Assembly: GCA_003427395.1 (NCBI GenBank)
Contig: BFEA01000664.1
Coordinates: 308,312 to 372,311, forward strand
From: Chara braunii
Taxonomy: Eukaryota > Streptophyta > Charophyceae > Charales > Characeae
DNA length: 64,000 nt
Direction of reading: 5' to 3'
Shown: one piece after another, positions 34,422 to 44,759 of the stretch
How the letters are laid out: every line of letters begins with the position of its first letter
How positions within the stretch are numbered: the stretch's first letter is position 1
Notes under the pieces: generated by a model
Told to the model about the DNA's origin: nothing
Databases searched by the model: none
The model's input: the letters and a program-made list of their open reading frames with translations, nothing else
Made by a program: the position numbers and the translations under genes

Positions 34422-35303
34422 TTATTCACCATACTGGCTCGCTCCCTGGGGATAGTCTTGCTCTCGTCCTTGTGGCCCTTCTGGTTCAGTAGGCTCCTCG
34501 AACAGTTGAGCCACCCCTACTAGATAACTCTCTCCCATCTCAATTTCTCTCCGAATTATGTGCTCGTATTCTGCATAGGCTAACCGTGGCAACCCGAATA
34601 TCAGAATATTGATAACCTCTAGTAGCTCTTTGGCCTGGTTTCCCCAGTACGGCCTGTGCTCCACGGAGATGTCATAAAACATCCCGATGGCCGGAGGTGG
34701 GAAGTGATCTATCCAGGCTATTGCCGAGTCTGCCATATCATGTGCCCTAGGGAGGCTCCCAAAGATGAGATCTATCATGAATCGGGGGACCTGACATCTT
34801 AACGGGGGTGCTGGTGCACTAAACTTCTGCCAGCTCCCCACTTCCACCCTGGTTCGTAAGCCTACGTTCCTCCTACCCCTGATCGATTGAACTATCCGTG
34901 TCAACACCCGGGCGGCCCTCCGGAAGACCGAAGCTAGCTCGTGACCTTGTGCTATTCCTAGCCCCAGCGAGTGCCATCCAATTTCGCGTAGGTACAAAGT
35001 CCCGGTTACTTCCAAATTGGAGTCTAGGTCATTTCCAAGCCCTCGGTTAAACCGCATTCGAGTCCACAAACATTCCACCATTACGAAGGCGCTGTCTCTC
35101 CCCAGGGTCACGGCCCGCCATTCTACGTCGATTCCCCGGACTTCGAAACTTGACGGAAGGGACACTTCCCACCCTCTGCCGTTATTCCAGGGCGGGCCAG
35201 GGTACCGGGGCTGGTGTGCTGTCAGAACACGTCTTGCCGCCATCGTCGATTGGTGATTTCCTTCATAGCCCAAACAGAGAGGATTACAGCCCATCTTCAA
35301 CAA
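34422..35303 (-). CDS. Unknown tandem ORF family, unit D (intact frame)
   Basis: Open for 293 codons with ATG at 35303; the usable start may be a later Met (MAARRVLTAH, ~35240). I do not recognise the family. Visible blocks: N-terminal WEVSLPSSFEVRGIDVEW, LGRDSAFVMVECLWTRM; middle LEVTGTLYLREIGWHSLG; C-terminal CQVPRFMIDLIFG, YWGNQAKELLEVINILIFG, EYEHIIRREIEMGESYL and an acidic Pro-rich tail. The same blocks in the same order occur in units C, B and A upstream. No signal peptide or membrane segment is evident. It is the only unit without internal stops, so it is the best candidate for a working protein. It could be a retroelement accessory ORF or a host-derived gene. Confidence 0.6.
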   Translation of the reverse strand: MLKMGCNPLCLGYEGNHQSTMAARRVLTAHQPRYPGPPWNNGRGWEVSLPSSFEVRGIDVEWRAVTLGRDSAFVMVECLWTRMRFNRGLGNDLDSNLEVTGTLYLREIGWHSLGLGIAQGHELASVFRRAARVLTRIVQSIRGRRNVGLRTRVEVGSWQKFSAPAPPLRCQVPRFMIDLIFGSLPRAHDMADSAIAWIDHFPPPAIGMFYDISVEHRPYWGNQAKELLEVINILIFGLPRLAYAEYEHIIRREIEMGESYLVGVAQLFEEPTEPEGPQGREQDYPQGASQYGE

Positions 35304-35423
35304 TTGTCCACCTACCAGCTCCTTTCCCTTTTATGCTCTTATTCTTCTTCTCTGACCCCTATTACTCTTCCTTTCTTAATTCGTCTTTCAAGGGACAACA
35401 TCTTCCTCTAGCAGCTCGTACAA

Positions 35424-36192
35424 TCAGTACAAATTGTCTAGGTAAGTCGGGCCCCGACCTACTTCCCGCTCGATGACGCCCCACAAGACGTGGTCGTTGA
35501 TTAGTGGGACCCTTGGCCTTGTCGTCAAAGCTGCGTGCAGTATGCGTAGTACTTCATACCTTTCCCCATTGTCGAACAACCCCATTTCTAAAAATATTTG
35601 GTAGTACTCCCTGTAAGTCATTGCTTCTTCGAAAGTTAGGTCGGCAAGGGCTGCTACTGCCTGCCCGACGTGCGCCTCGCCACCCATCCTTTGCAGTATA
35701 AAGGGCGGCAGCCTCATTCGTACGTTTGCACTAGGTAGAGTAAGAGTCTCCGCCATGGTCACTCTTAGATGCGTTACTTCGTCACGCTCAGGGTCGGCGA
35801 ACTCCAACCCCGTCCACCATACCAGCTGCCATGCGTCCCCGAACATGCTCAACGGGTCTTCCCTTGATGTTAAAATGACCCCGAAGGTGCGCCACCAATC
35901 CTTTGATAGGTACAACCGCCCCCTCGCGCGTACGTGCCCTCATGGATCCGTGTTCCAACCGCTCAGCTCCCCTTCCGCATGCTATTCTACTTCGGTTACT
36001 AGGTACACCATATTTTCCGAAAGGTCGATTCCGACCCAATCCACTATAGGATTCCGAACTTCGTTTCGGGTGGGCATGCTGATTTCTATGTCGCCATCCC
36101 GTTCTCTCGGCGGCTCGATCCCCAGTGGCCGGTCTTCAAGGAACGTCCTTCTTCGGGCCATTTCGTACTGCCCTTCTCGTCTTGCTTCCTAG
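35424..36192 (-). pseudogene. Unknown tandem ORF family, unit C (broken)
   Basis: Reading one frame from about 36190: RRTFLEDRPLGIEPPRE, VDWVGIDLSENMVYLV, then two in-frame stops (around 35985 and 35940). It is open from 35915: RARGRLYLSKDWWRTFG-like block, MRLPPFILQRMGG, YYQIFLEMGLFDNGERYEVL, LWGVIEREVGRGPTYLDNLY. Each block lines up with unit D, so it is a paralogue. Identity by eye is low (about a quarter of residues), so the duplication is old. Confidence 0.6.
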
Positions 36193-36358
36193 TCTGCGAT
36201 CAGCAACTACGCCCACAGTAGCCAGACGCCCCTCCCCGTTGTAGTTTCCCTGCACGCCCTGCTAAACTTATCTACATGCTCCCTACCCTACGTTACCCCC
36301 TAGTTTACATGCATCCCCCATCCTTTGATTTCCTCATGGCTTCCAACCTTCTGGTCTT
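36193..36358. other. Spacer between units C and B
   Basis: C-rich short spacer; no motif recognised. Confidence 0.4.
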
Positions 36359-37213
36359 TTAGTCGAACCACATTACTTCAAATAGTTTAAAAACATCATC
36401 CACGTAGGACGGAGCGGCCGCCGCCTCCCGGCTAATTATGGCGTCCCAGGCCTCCGCATCTACCTCTAGGCGATCATACTTACCTATTCTCAAGATGACG
36501 AGAACCTCCCAGGCTCTATCGCCGTAGAAGGGTCCGTACTTCAACAAGGTCCTATAAAATTCTTCAGTCAACCAGGCACACTCTATATGTGTCCATTCCA
36601 TGGAATCGACCACGTTTAAAATGTGATCAAAACCCCCAAACCAATCGGCCACAAACTTTGGCACCCAGGTCGTTGTTCGCAGGCTGGTAGGCTTGAGTTC
36701 CTTCCATCCCCCCATCACGACCCTACCACCGACTTCATCCCACCCTTCGTTAGCGAACCTCTCGCCTTCCTTTCGGGTCCTTGCCTCGCCATTTCCCAGA
36801 AGCCACATTGGATCATGTCCCACCGCTAACGTAGTGCAAAATAAATGTCACCCCTTCTCGGAAAGAACGATCGTTCCGACTGATTTTACTTTGCCTTCCG
36901 CTATCTCGTCCCATCCTTCCTTTTCCCTTATTGGGTTCTAGATCCGTTCTATCCAGACGTACGATAGTTCTGGGGCAACTTCAAATCCAACCCAGTCGCA
37001 CGTGGTTCCTCTCCATTCGTTTTCCGCCGGTATAGGCATTTCTACCCCCCCTTTGAGTCGCCTTGGCTCCCATCCTTTGAAAGTGGATTCCATCAACAGC
37101 AACTCTCTAACGATCATTTCTTTCCTGCACAGCGCCGACCACTCATCTCCCCTAAATAAGTTTCCCTCCTCAGAAATCCCACTCTTGTATCTCATCCCCC
37201 TCACGATCGTCAC
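36359..37213 (-). pseudogene. Unknown tandem ORF family, unit B (two stops)
   Basis: ATG at 37213. N-terminal half: ELLLMESTFKGWEPRRL, CDWVGFEVAPELSYVW, stop near 36940, VKSVGTIVLSEKG, stop near 36850. From 36823: VGHDPMWLLGNGEA, VPKFVADWFGGFDH, FYRTLLKYGPFYGDRAWEVL, AWDAIISREAAAAPSYVDD. The DWVG..LS.. and YGPFYG..A.EVL blocks match unit C closely. All in one frame apart from the two stops, so decay is recent relative to the duplication. Confidence 0.6.
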
Positions 37214-37239
37214 TGAGGCCCTCGTCTTCGTCGTAGAAC

Positions 37240-38015
37240 AATTCTCTCACCCTTTAGGAACACAAGGGGTTAACGGGGCAACCGGTAAGTCCATCCCCCA
37301 ATATACCGGGCTAGGGACATAGACATTGTCTATGCTGAGGCAGTTCAACATCTCTGTCAGTTCCCTCGCCCAATTCCTTCAAAGGGCCCCATTTCCACCG
37401 ACAGCAGGTAGAAGTCATGCCTGGCGCATTGGTACAGCCTGAGGTTTGTCATGGACTGGCATATCTGTACCAACCTACTCGGGGTTCCGAAGACTGCGTC
37501 CACCAGAAAATGAGGTAGCACACATCTCATTGTTCTGACGGGCCGTCTCACATTCCCCCTATCCCCGAGTTCCACTCGCACATCTACCCTTTCCATTTCC
37601 ATCTCTGCCCGCTGACAGGCGGCCCATACAACCTCCCTTTTTGCCTTCCTAAACAATTTGTCCGGCGCGGTCCCTAGTACCAAATCTATGACCATAGCAT
37701 TTTCCCCATCCTGCGACAAGTAGACCCACCCTCGAGCTTCCACTGTCCCTCGGAATCCAAATCCATCAAGCTCGGTGACAATCTCGTAAGACTGACTTTA
37801 GTCCATATCGTCTCTATCCAGAGGAACGCGTCATCCTCGTCCAACATTACAGTTTGGTAGGCTGGTTCTAGGTTTGTCCATGTTCCTTCTTCCGGGAGGA
37901 CGACAGATACCCCGTCCTTTACATCTACTGGGCCGTTGGAATATAGATTGGAGACGAAAGCCACCGCACCATCTTGTTTTCCCAGTACCCGATTCCTGTT
38001 TCCATAAGAGAGCAC
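37240..38015 (-). pseudogene. Unknown tandem ORF family, unit A (frameshifts)
   Basis: ATG at 38015: VDVKDGVSVVLPEEGTW, MLDEDDAFLWIETIWTKV. A frameshift near 37740 leads to RGWVYLSQDGENAMVIDL, RTMRCVLPHFLVDAVFGT, DFYLLSVEMGPFEG; a second shift near 37360 leads to ELTEMLNCLSIDNVYV. The C..PHFLVDAVFG block corresponds to CQVPRFMIDLIFG of unit D. First unit of the cluster in its own direction of reading. Confidence 0.6.
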
Positions 38016-38059
38016 CGAACGACCCTTCCCATCAGGTGAACTTACGTCCTAGATAAGAA

Positions 38060-39531
38060 TTATTTCAGACCTCAGCCAACCTTACAGAGGGGGAGGATAA
38101 GAAAAAAAAAGTTCAAGCAATCTCATACACAGACCGGTCATCTCCTCACCGACCTTCCTCGATGTGGTCTCTCCACTGGTACTTTCGGTAGAGTTTTATC
38201 GCATACCTCAAGCGCACCTCAACGGTCGCGAGCGTGGTACCCAGGCTCCAGGCAGGGTGTTACCCCTCTCCATTCGCCCAAAATACCCCATCCCGTTTTG
38301 TCGGTCTTGCATACCCCCGTTGGCACCGAGAATCACCCCGTGTACCCCGTTAGGAGCAAAAGTCGGTCGTTCGGGCATTCACTTCCATCGGTCCGATAAG
38401 AATCAGCCTTTCCCCCGCCGTACTACGAGAGGCTATTAATTGTTTCCGAGGCTCCCTCCTTGCCCCATATGCAGCGGTCCTCCACCGTCTGCCGACAAGC
38501 AGCCGCCCCGCCTGAGGAGACGTTTCGCATCCCGCCTGGGCAGGGTGTCGAGCCATGCTCGGTCCACCCGGGAGGGAGTGCTACTAATCAACCGGCGAGA
38601 CCGACTCCTGCCTGACAGCCCGGTGGCCCAACCTCCCACACACGAGACCCGGCGGCACTACAATAGAAACAACTCCTCGCAACCCGCCCCAGCTGGTTCA
38701 GATCCATCCTTTCCTTCCGAAAGGCAGGACACTCAATTTCCCCTCATGCAGATCACAAGTCCCAAGTGGGACACACATAGTACAAGTGCCTTTCGCTTGG
38801 TGCACCCAACGCTTCCTACCCATTCCTCGCAATTTTTTCTCTCAGGACAGTGAGTGTCACTCCCCTTACTTCCATACACAATGGTCGGTTTCTTTTCGTG
38901 AGTGTTTTCAAGGGTGAGCTAGTTTTCTTAGGAGTCTAGCAACTCCCTTCATTCTCTTTTTCTTCATTAGTTTGTCCTTTCATAGGGAAGGATTGTTTCT
39001 TCTTGATGACTTGTTGTGTTCATGTAGGTTCCTTCAAGCGTCTCAAGTGTATAGTGCATGAGCCCGCTTGGCTCAGAAGAAGAAAGAAGAGCACCCAGTC
39101 GGCCGGATCACTCCGCGGTGGGATTTTCATTGGACCCTGACCGAAGCCGAAGCACCAACTGCCTGCCAGATAACTGGAACCCTTCTTTTACACGAAGAGG
39201 AAGGGTCGACCTGCGACTTGCCCGAGGCTTCTCCGGACTGGTAAACGCCAACACCGAAGGAGTGGGGCTAGAGCTACTCCTCAAAGGAGTGACCTGATCA
39301 AGTGTGTAGCATGCATGTTATACCTCCAGGTTTGTAGCATGCATGTTATACCTCCAGGTCTGGCCATGCCATGCCCCCAGCCACTCTCAAATCTGATTCT
39401 CTCAAAGGGAAGAGCAAGCTCAAGTCCAATTTCTTTCTCTTTGGTTGTGTACATGGTCATGCGTAGGGCACCCCCTTCGGAATCGCAAGGGCTAGTTTAA
39501 CCCTCTGCCCGACACCTCCACCATTTTTGTA
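38060..39531. other. No recognised gene; 28-bp tandem duplication
   Basis: May hold the undetected 5' LTR or leader of the minus-strand element, but I find no second copy to prove it. An exact 28-bp tandem pair containing GTAGCATGCATGTTATACC lies at about 39304-39359. Open frames at 38440-38853 and 39058-39297 lack motifs. Confidence 0.4.
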
Positions 39532-40519
39532 GGGCCTTACCCTGTTAGACTTTCGAGCCTGAGTCGACCCGCTGCGGGTCCCAGTTGGCTCTGCTCCGCC
39601 CGATCTCATGCTTAGGGCGCGGAGCGTTCGTTACAGACTCACCCCCACCTAGTGTTTTGCGATGGATGGGGATGGGCCATTTCGCGAGAGAGCTTCAACA
39701 TTAGCGATGTAGCTCCGCCCTCTCGCCCGATGGTAGACTCGCCAAAACATTCCGCTGGCCGCGATTTTCCTTGATGCTTTGAGGTGTTATCATGCAATTG
39801 CTCCTTCCAATGCTCATGCAGTCCAAAAGGGGGGTTATTGAAAGTCTTTCTTCTTTTATGTGCAGGCCAAGCGTCATCCTTGGCCACGCATGCATTCACT
39901 AAGCCAGGAGTCCTCAGAACCTTGTTGAGCATGTGGCCGCCCTTCGGCTCGGGCCCGCGGAGCATGTTGCCTGCTCCCCTCTTTTGTCGTCCTACTTGTG
40001 ACTTTTGTTGTCGCGTACATCAAGCATGTCTCTCTTTGTCCAACTCTTGCATTTTCCTACACACCCCTTCGTCTTTTCGGGGCCCCATCCCACATACATG
40101 CCCAAATTTTTCATTTTAGTCTAGGCTACCTTCTCTGCCACCTTATCTCTTTGTCATTTGCTATAGCCAACTTTGCTTTACACAAACATGCTCAAGCAAT
40201 TATTCAAGGGCAAGGGTTAAGTCCACAACCCGTTTGTCCTTATTCCCACTTTCTCTTTGCCGCCCGACATTCCCGGGACCCACTCCCGCTCAATGTCTCT
40301 TTAAGCTACTTACCTGCACATTCAACACAATTTCTGCAAGGCATCCCCCACATGCGGTCAACACATAATCCCTCCCACAAGCCTAAGTTCGTTTTCCTTA
40401 GGCCTTTGTGATTTCTTTTCCTTTTCTCAATCCAAGCCAATCTCTTCCCTTAGTCATGCAGTCGGGGTGATGGTTGAGTCAATTTGACCTTGACAAACGT
40501 ACCAACTTTTTCCAGCCCC
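39532..40519. repeat. Dispersed repeat R2, copy 2
   Basis: Same orientation and borders as 22056-22960. Carries an extra block at about 40205-40315 (starting near CAAGGGCAAGGG) that copy 1 lacks; both rejoin at GCACATTCAACA. A minus-strand open frame (39639-39965) parallels that of copy 1. Confidence 0.8.
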
Positions 40520-40793
40520 TCTTTTGGACTTGCCTCCTTTCAATTACTCAAGTGTCTTCTCCCTTTCCTTCTTGGCGGCACAAGGGATCTACAACCCTCC
40601 CCTTGCCCACTTTCTCCACCAAGTGAGGGCAAATTTCTTTCACCGTTCGTTCCCTGACAATGTAACAGGTGAGTGGGGGAAGGTTAGTTATAAGCCAAGC
40701 GGGGTGAGGGAGACGGGGTAAAGTCAAGGCGTCTAGAGTGTGAGAGAGGGATGAGAGAGGAGGAGGAGGAGGATAGGGGAGGGGGGAGCACGT

Positions 40794-40885
<92 letters not shown>

Positions 40886-41027
40886 NNNNNNNNNNNNNNN
40901 NNNNNNNNNNNNNNNNNNNNNNNNNNNNNNNNNNNNNNNNNNNNNNNNNNNNNNNNNNNNNNNNNNNNNNNNNNNNNNNNNNNNNNNNNNNNNNNNNNNN
41001 NNNNNNNNNNNNNNNNNNNNTAGATAG

Positions 41028-41115
<88 letters not shown>

Positions 41116-41120
41116 CTCCT
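40520..41120. repeat. (GA)n, assembly gap and (GATA)n
   Basis: (GA)n from about 40798 to 40885, 135 N at 40886-41020, (TAGA)n at 41021-41048, then (GA)n to about 41113. The gap is probably a collapsed microsatellite. 40520-40797 shows no gene. Confidence 0.95.
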
Positions 41121-41199
41121 ACTCCTAGTCAATTTGCCACCTACTTGTCCTACCATCCTAATCAAGGTCCTCTTTTTGCATCTTGCTTCTTTGCGCCCC

Positions 41200-42312
41200 G
41201 TATGTCAGGTGACGCGGGAAGGGGGAGTGCGGCAGTGGGATATGGAGGATGGTTGAGGAAGATGGAGATGGTGCGAGGTTGTCTTGGCTACAGTGGATGG
41301 GTGAAGAAGATGGAGGGGGAAGATGGTGTGAGGTGATTGGCTATGGTGGATGGGCGAAGAAGATGGAGGAGGAAGATGGTGTGAGGTGGATGGCTATGGT
41401 GGATGAGTGAAGAAGATGGAGGAGGGAGATGGTGCGAGGGGGATGGCTATGGCGGATTGGGTGAGGGAGACGGATGAGGGAGAGGGTGTGAGGTGGATGG
41501 CTATGGTGGATGGGTGAAGAAGATGGAGGAGGAAGATGGTGTGAGGTGCTTGGCTATGGTGGACGGGTGAAGAAGATGGAGGAGGAAGATGGTGTGAGGT
41601 GGTTAGCTATGGTGGATGGGTGAAGAAGATGGAGGAAGGAGATGGTGTGAGGTGCTTGGCTATGGTGGACGGGTGAAGAAGATGGAAGAGGAAGATGGTG
41701 CGAGGTGGTTGGCTATGGCAGATGGGTGAGGTGGATGGAGGAGGGAGAAGGTGTGAGGTGGATTAGTGAAGAAGATGGAGGAGGAAGATGACGTGAGGTG
41801 CTTGGCTATGGCGGACGGGTGAAGAAGATGGTGTGAGGTGCTTGGCTATGGTGGACGGGCGAAGAAGGAGGAAGATGGTGCGAGGTGGTTGGCTATGGTG
41901 GATGAGTGAAGAAGATGGAGGAGGAAGATGGTGTGAGGTGCTTGGCTATGGTGGATGGGTGAAGAAGATGGAGGAGGAAGATGGTGCAAGGTGGTTGGCT
42001 ATGGTAGATAGGCGAGGGAGATGGAGGAGGGAGAAGGTGTGAGGTGGATGGCAATGGTGGATGGGTGAAGAAGAGGGAGGAGGGAGATGGCGCGAGGGGG
42101 ATGGCTATGGTGGACGGGTGGAGAAGATGGGGAAGGGAGATGGTGCGAGGTGGTTGACTATGGTGGGTGGGTGAAGGAGATGGAGGAAGATGGTGTGAGG
42201 TGATTGGCTATGGTGGGTGGGTGAAGAAGATGGAGGAGGAAGACGATGTGAGGTGGTTGGCTATGGTGGACGGGTGGAGGAGATGGAGGAGGGAAATGGT
42301 GAGAGGTTGTCG
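41200..42312. repeat. 53-bp minisatellite, about 21 copies
   Basis: Units contain GGTGTGAGGTG(C/G)TTGGCTATGG and TGGACGGGTGAAGAAGATGG, with frequent small deletions. 53 is not a multiple of three, so frames (Trp/Gly/Glu/Lys-rich) shift each unit; I do not call a protein. Confidence 0.92.
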
Positions 42313-42960
42313 ATACTCCGTCCTACTTCATGCGTCCGACTTTGTCTCCTAGGTCTTCCCTTGCCCCAGACTTAAAAAATCTTCAGACTTGTAGTACTAG
42401 TCCTACAACAGATATGCACAAAGCACAGACTTTGCATAAAAACACCGATTTCAGAAAACGCAGTCTTTGCAGATCTGCAGATCTGCAGATTTTGCCATTT
42501 TTGCCTTTTTTTGCCTACGGAGGAAAGCCGAAAAACACAGGCTTGCATTTTCTAACCTAAACAAGGTCAAAATCAGTCTTATTTTGGTGGGCTCACTGTG
42601 TGTGCCCTATGAAAGCACCCTACCAAATTTGATTGGATTTCTGCCTAGGATATGAGGTATGAGAAGTCCCAGCCCCCATATCCTTGGTTTGACAGAACTC
42701 GGCCAAAGTGCCCCCCGGTCACATTGACCCCTTAGTCCCATTTTTGGACCGGCCCGTACTCCGGAGGTTGGCCACCGGTTTTTCAGCAACAACAACCGCA
42801 GCAAGGGACTTGATCAGTCATCATCAGTAGCAGTAAACATTGTTATGCACAGCAAGAGCAGCAACCGCAGTCCTAGCAAAGAAACAATCACTTTTCTTAC
42901 TCCCTACTTACCGTGTTTGATTAGTGCACGGGGGTCGTGCTAGGCCATGTGTGTGTCAAG
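42313..42960. other. No gene seen
   Basis: A short 8-bp repeat GCAGATCT lies at about 42467-42491 and a CAACAACAAC-like tract at about 42785-42800. Nothing else recognised. Confidence 0.45.
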
Positions 42961-43745
42961 TCGGCTGACCAAGGATGAATCGGACTGACACCAAGTGTGT
43001 GAAATGGACAAGGCAAGAGTACGACTAGTGAGAACACATGCATACGACTAGTGGAAACAACCAAGAATGAATCGGACTATCACCAAGTGCATGAAATTGA
43101 CAAGGCAAAAGTGTGACTAGTGAGGACATATGCATGTGAGTGATGGAACAACCAAGTATGAATCGGACTATCACACAGTGCATGAAATTGACAAGGCAAG
43201 AGTGTGATTAGTGAGAACACATGCATGTGAGTGATGGAACAGCCAAGCATGAATCGGACTATTACCAAGTGCATGAAATTGACAAAACGAGAGTGGGACT
43301 AGTGAGAACTCATGCATATGCCTAGTGGAACATCCAAAGATGAATCGGACTATCACCAAGTGCATGAAATTGACAAAGTAAATGTGTGAGTAGTGAGAAC
43401 ACATGCATACGACTAGTGGAACAACCAAAGATGAATTGGACTATCACCAAGTGTGTGAAATGACCAAAGTAAGGGTGTGACTAGTGAGAACTCATGCATA
43501 TGAGTAGTGGAACAACCAAGTATGGATCGGACTATCACCAGGTGCATGAAATTGATAAAGTAAGAGTGTGACTAGTGAGTACATATGCATATGGGTAGAG
43601 GAACAGACAAAGATGAATCGGACTATTACCAAGTGCATGAAATTGACAAAACGAGAGTGTGACTACTGAGAACTCATGCATATGAAGAGTGGAACAGCCA
43701 GGGATGAATCGGATTATCCCCAAGTGTGTGAAATGTGCAAGGCAA
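42961..43745. repeat. 91-bp satellite, second array, about 8-9 copies
   Basis: Units contain GATGAATCGGACTATCACC, AAGTGCATGAAATTGACAA, AAGAGTGTGACTAGTGAGAA and CATGCATATGAGTAGTGGAA. Period 91 bp. GAATCGGACT and GCAAGAGT words are shared with 24691-25930, suggesting a common ancestor. Confidence 0.9.
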
Positions 43746-44095
43746 GAGTAAAAGATCATCCAGACAATAGATCAAACACAAGCCAAAGTGAGAGGACCAC
43801 ACGTTGCTACTAAGTGAAGAAATTGAGAGAAAGTGAGAGGAGAGTGAGTGAAACTCACTCTCATGCATGAAATCACAAGATGGGAAGCGGCGATTCACAT
43901 GGGAGTGAAGAAGTGGGCTACACAAGAGGAAAACATCATCGAAACACTAGAACAGGCACAAACAAGAGTTGCGATTTGCTCCTAAGTGAAGAAATGGAGA
44001 GAAAGTGAGAGGAGAGCGAGTGAAACTCACTCTCATGCATGAAATGACAAGATGGGAAGTGGCGATTTACATGGAAGTGTAAGATGAGCCCATGG
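43746..44095. repeat. Two ~180-bp direct repeats, satellite edge
   Basis: CTAAGTGAAGAAAT.GAGAGAA, GTGAAACTCACTCTCATGCA and GAAAT.ACAAGATGGGAAG recur about 180 bp apart (near twice 91). Each unit has a perfect GAGTGA/TCACTC-type stem around GTGAAACTCAC. Confidence 0.8.
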
Positions 44096-44232
44096 GGAGA
44101 CCATTACTAGTGAAAAAGCCTCCTACCATCTATTCTGAGCTTTGGAAAGTGTCTATGGAGAGAGAGAAGATGAGGGAGGGGAAGAAGAGGAAGTGAGGGA
44201 ATATGGAGGAGTAGGAGAAGAGGAAGGGTAGG

Positions 44233-44277
44233 AAAGAAGAAGAAGAAGAAGAAGAAGAAGAAGAAGAAGAAGAAGAA
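44233..44277. repeat. (AAG)n microsatellite
   Basis: About 15 AAG units, again following a 91-bp satellite, as at 25931. Confidence 0.95.
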
Positions 44278-44759
44278 TTAGAAGATTCTCCTTCTTTCCA
44301 CTCACCTCCTTTAGTATCTTGGGGTTGAAGTCTCAATCTTGGTGATGCTTCCTCCTTCACTTGGCTATGGCTCCCTTCTTCCTCAAACCCTTCTTTTTCC
44401 TCCTTCTTAGTTCCTTCCTCATAATGACAAACTCCTATTATTATGGTTATGGAGTCCTCCCCTCTAGGAGGGCTAATGAGACTCCCTATAGGCTTTCCCT
44501 CTTCCTCACAGCCTGAGGGTTATGGCGGATCACCATCCTAGGCCAGCCTCACTACCACTAGCCTCTAGAGCTCCTCACACTAGTCTACAACCTCCTCTAA
44601 GCTCCCAAACTGACATGGGTTACCCTCTTCTTACTCCATGTGAGAGAAGTGCTACGATGAGCTCACTTGGGCAGCATGGTCACACCTCATGCAAAGTGAG
44701 TGTGGCGGACCGAAACCTCAACTTATGTAGGCTAAAACTAGTACTCCATCCAATGGGCC

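Noticed and set aside
38440-38853. 137-codon frame, Pro/Arg-rich
   Set aside because: No motif, no homologous copy in the window, unclear start context.
41833-42352. Trp/Gly/Glu-rich proteins in the 53-bp minisatellite
   Set aside because: The period is not a multiple of three, so frames shift with each unit.
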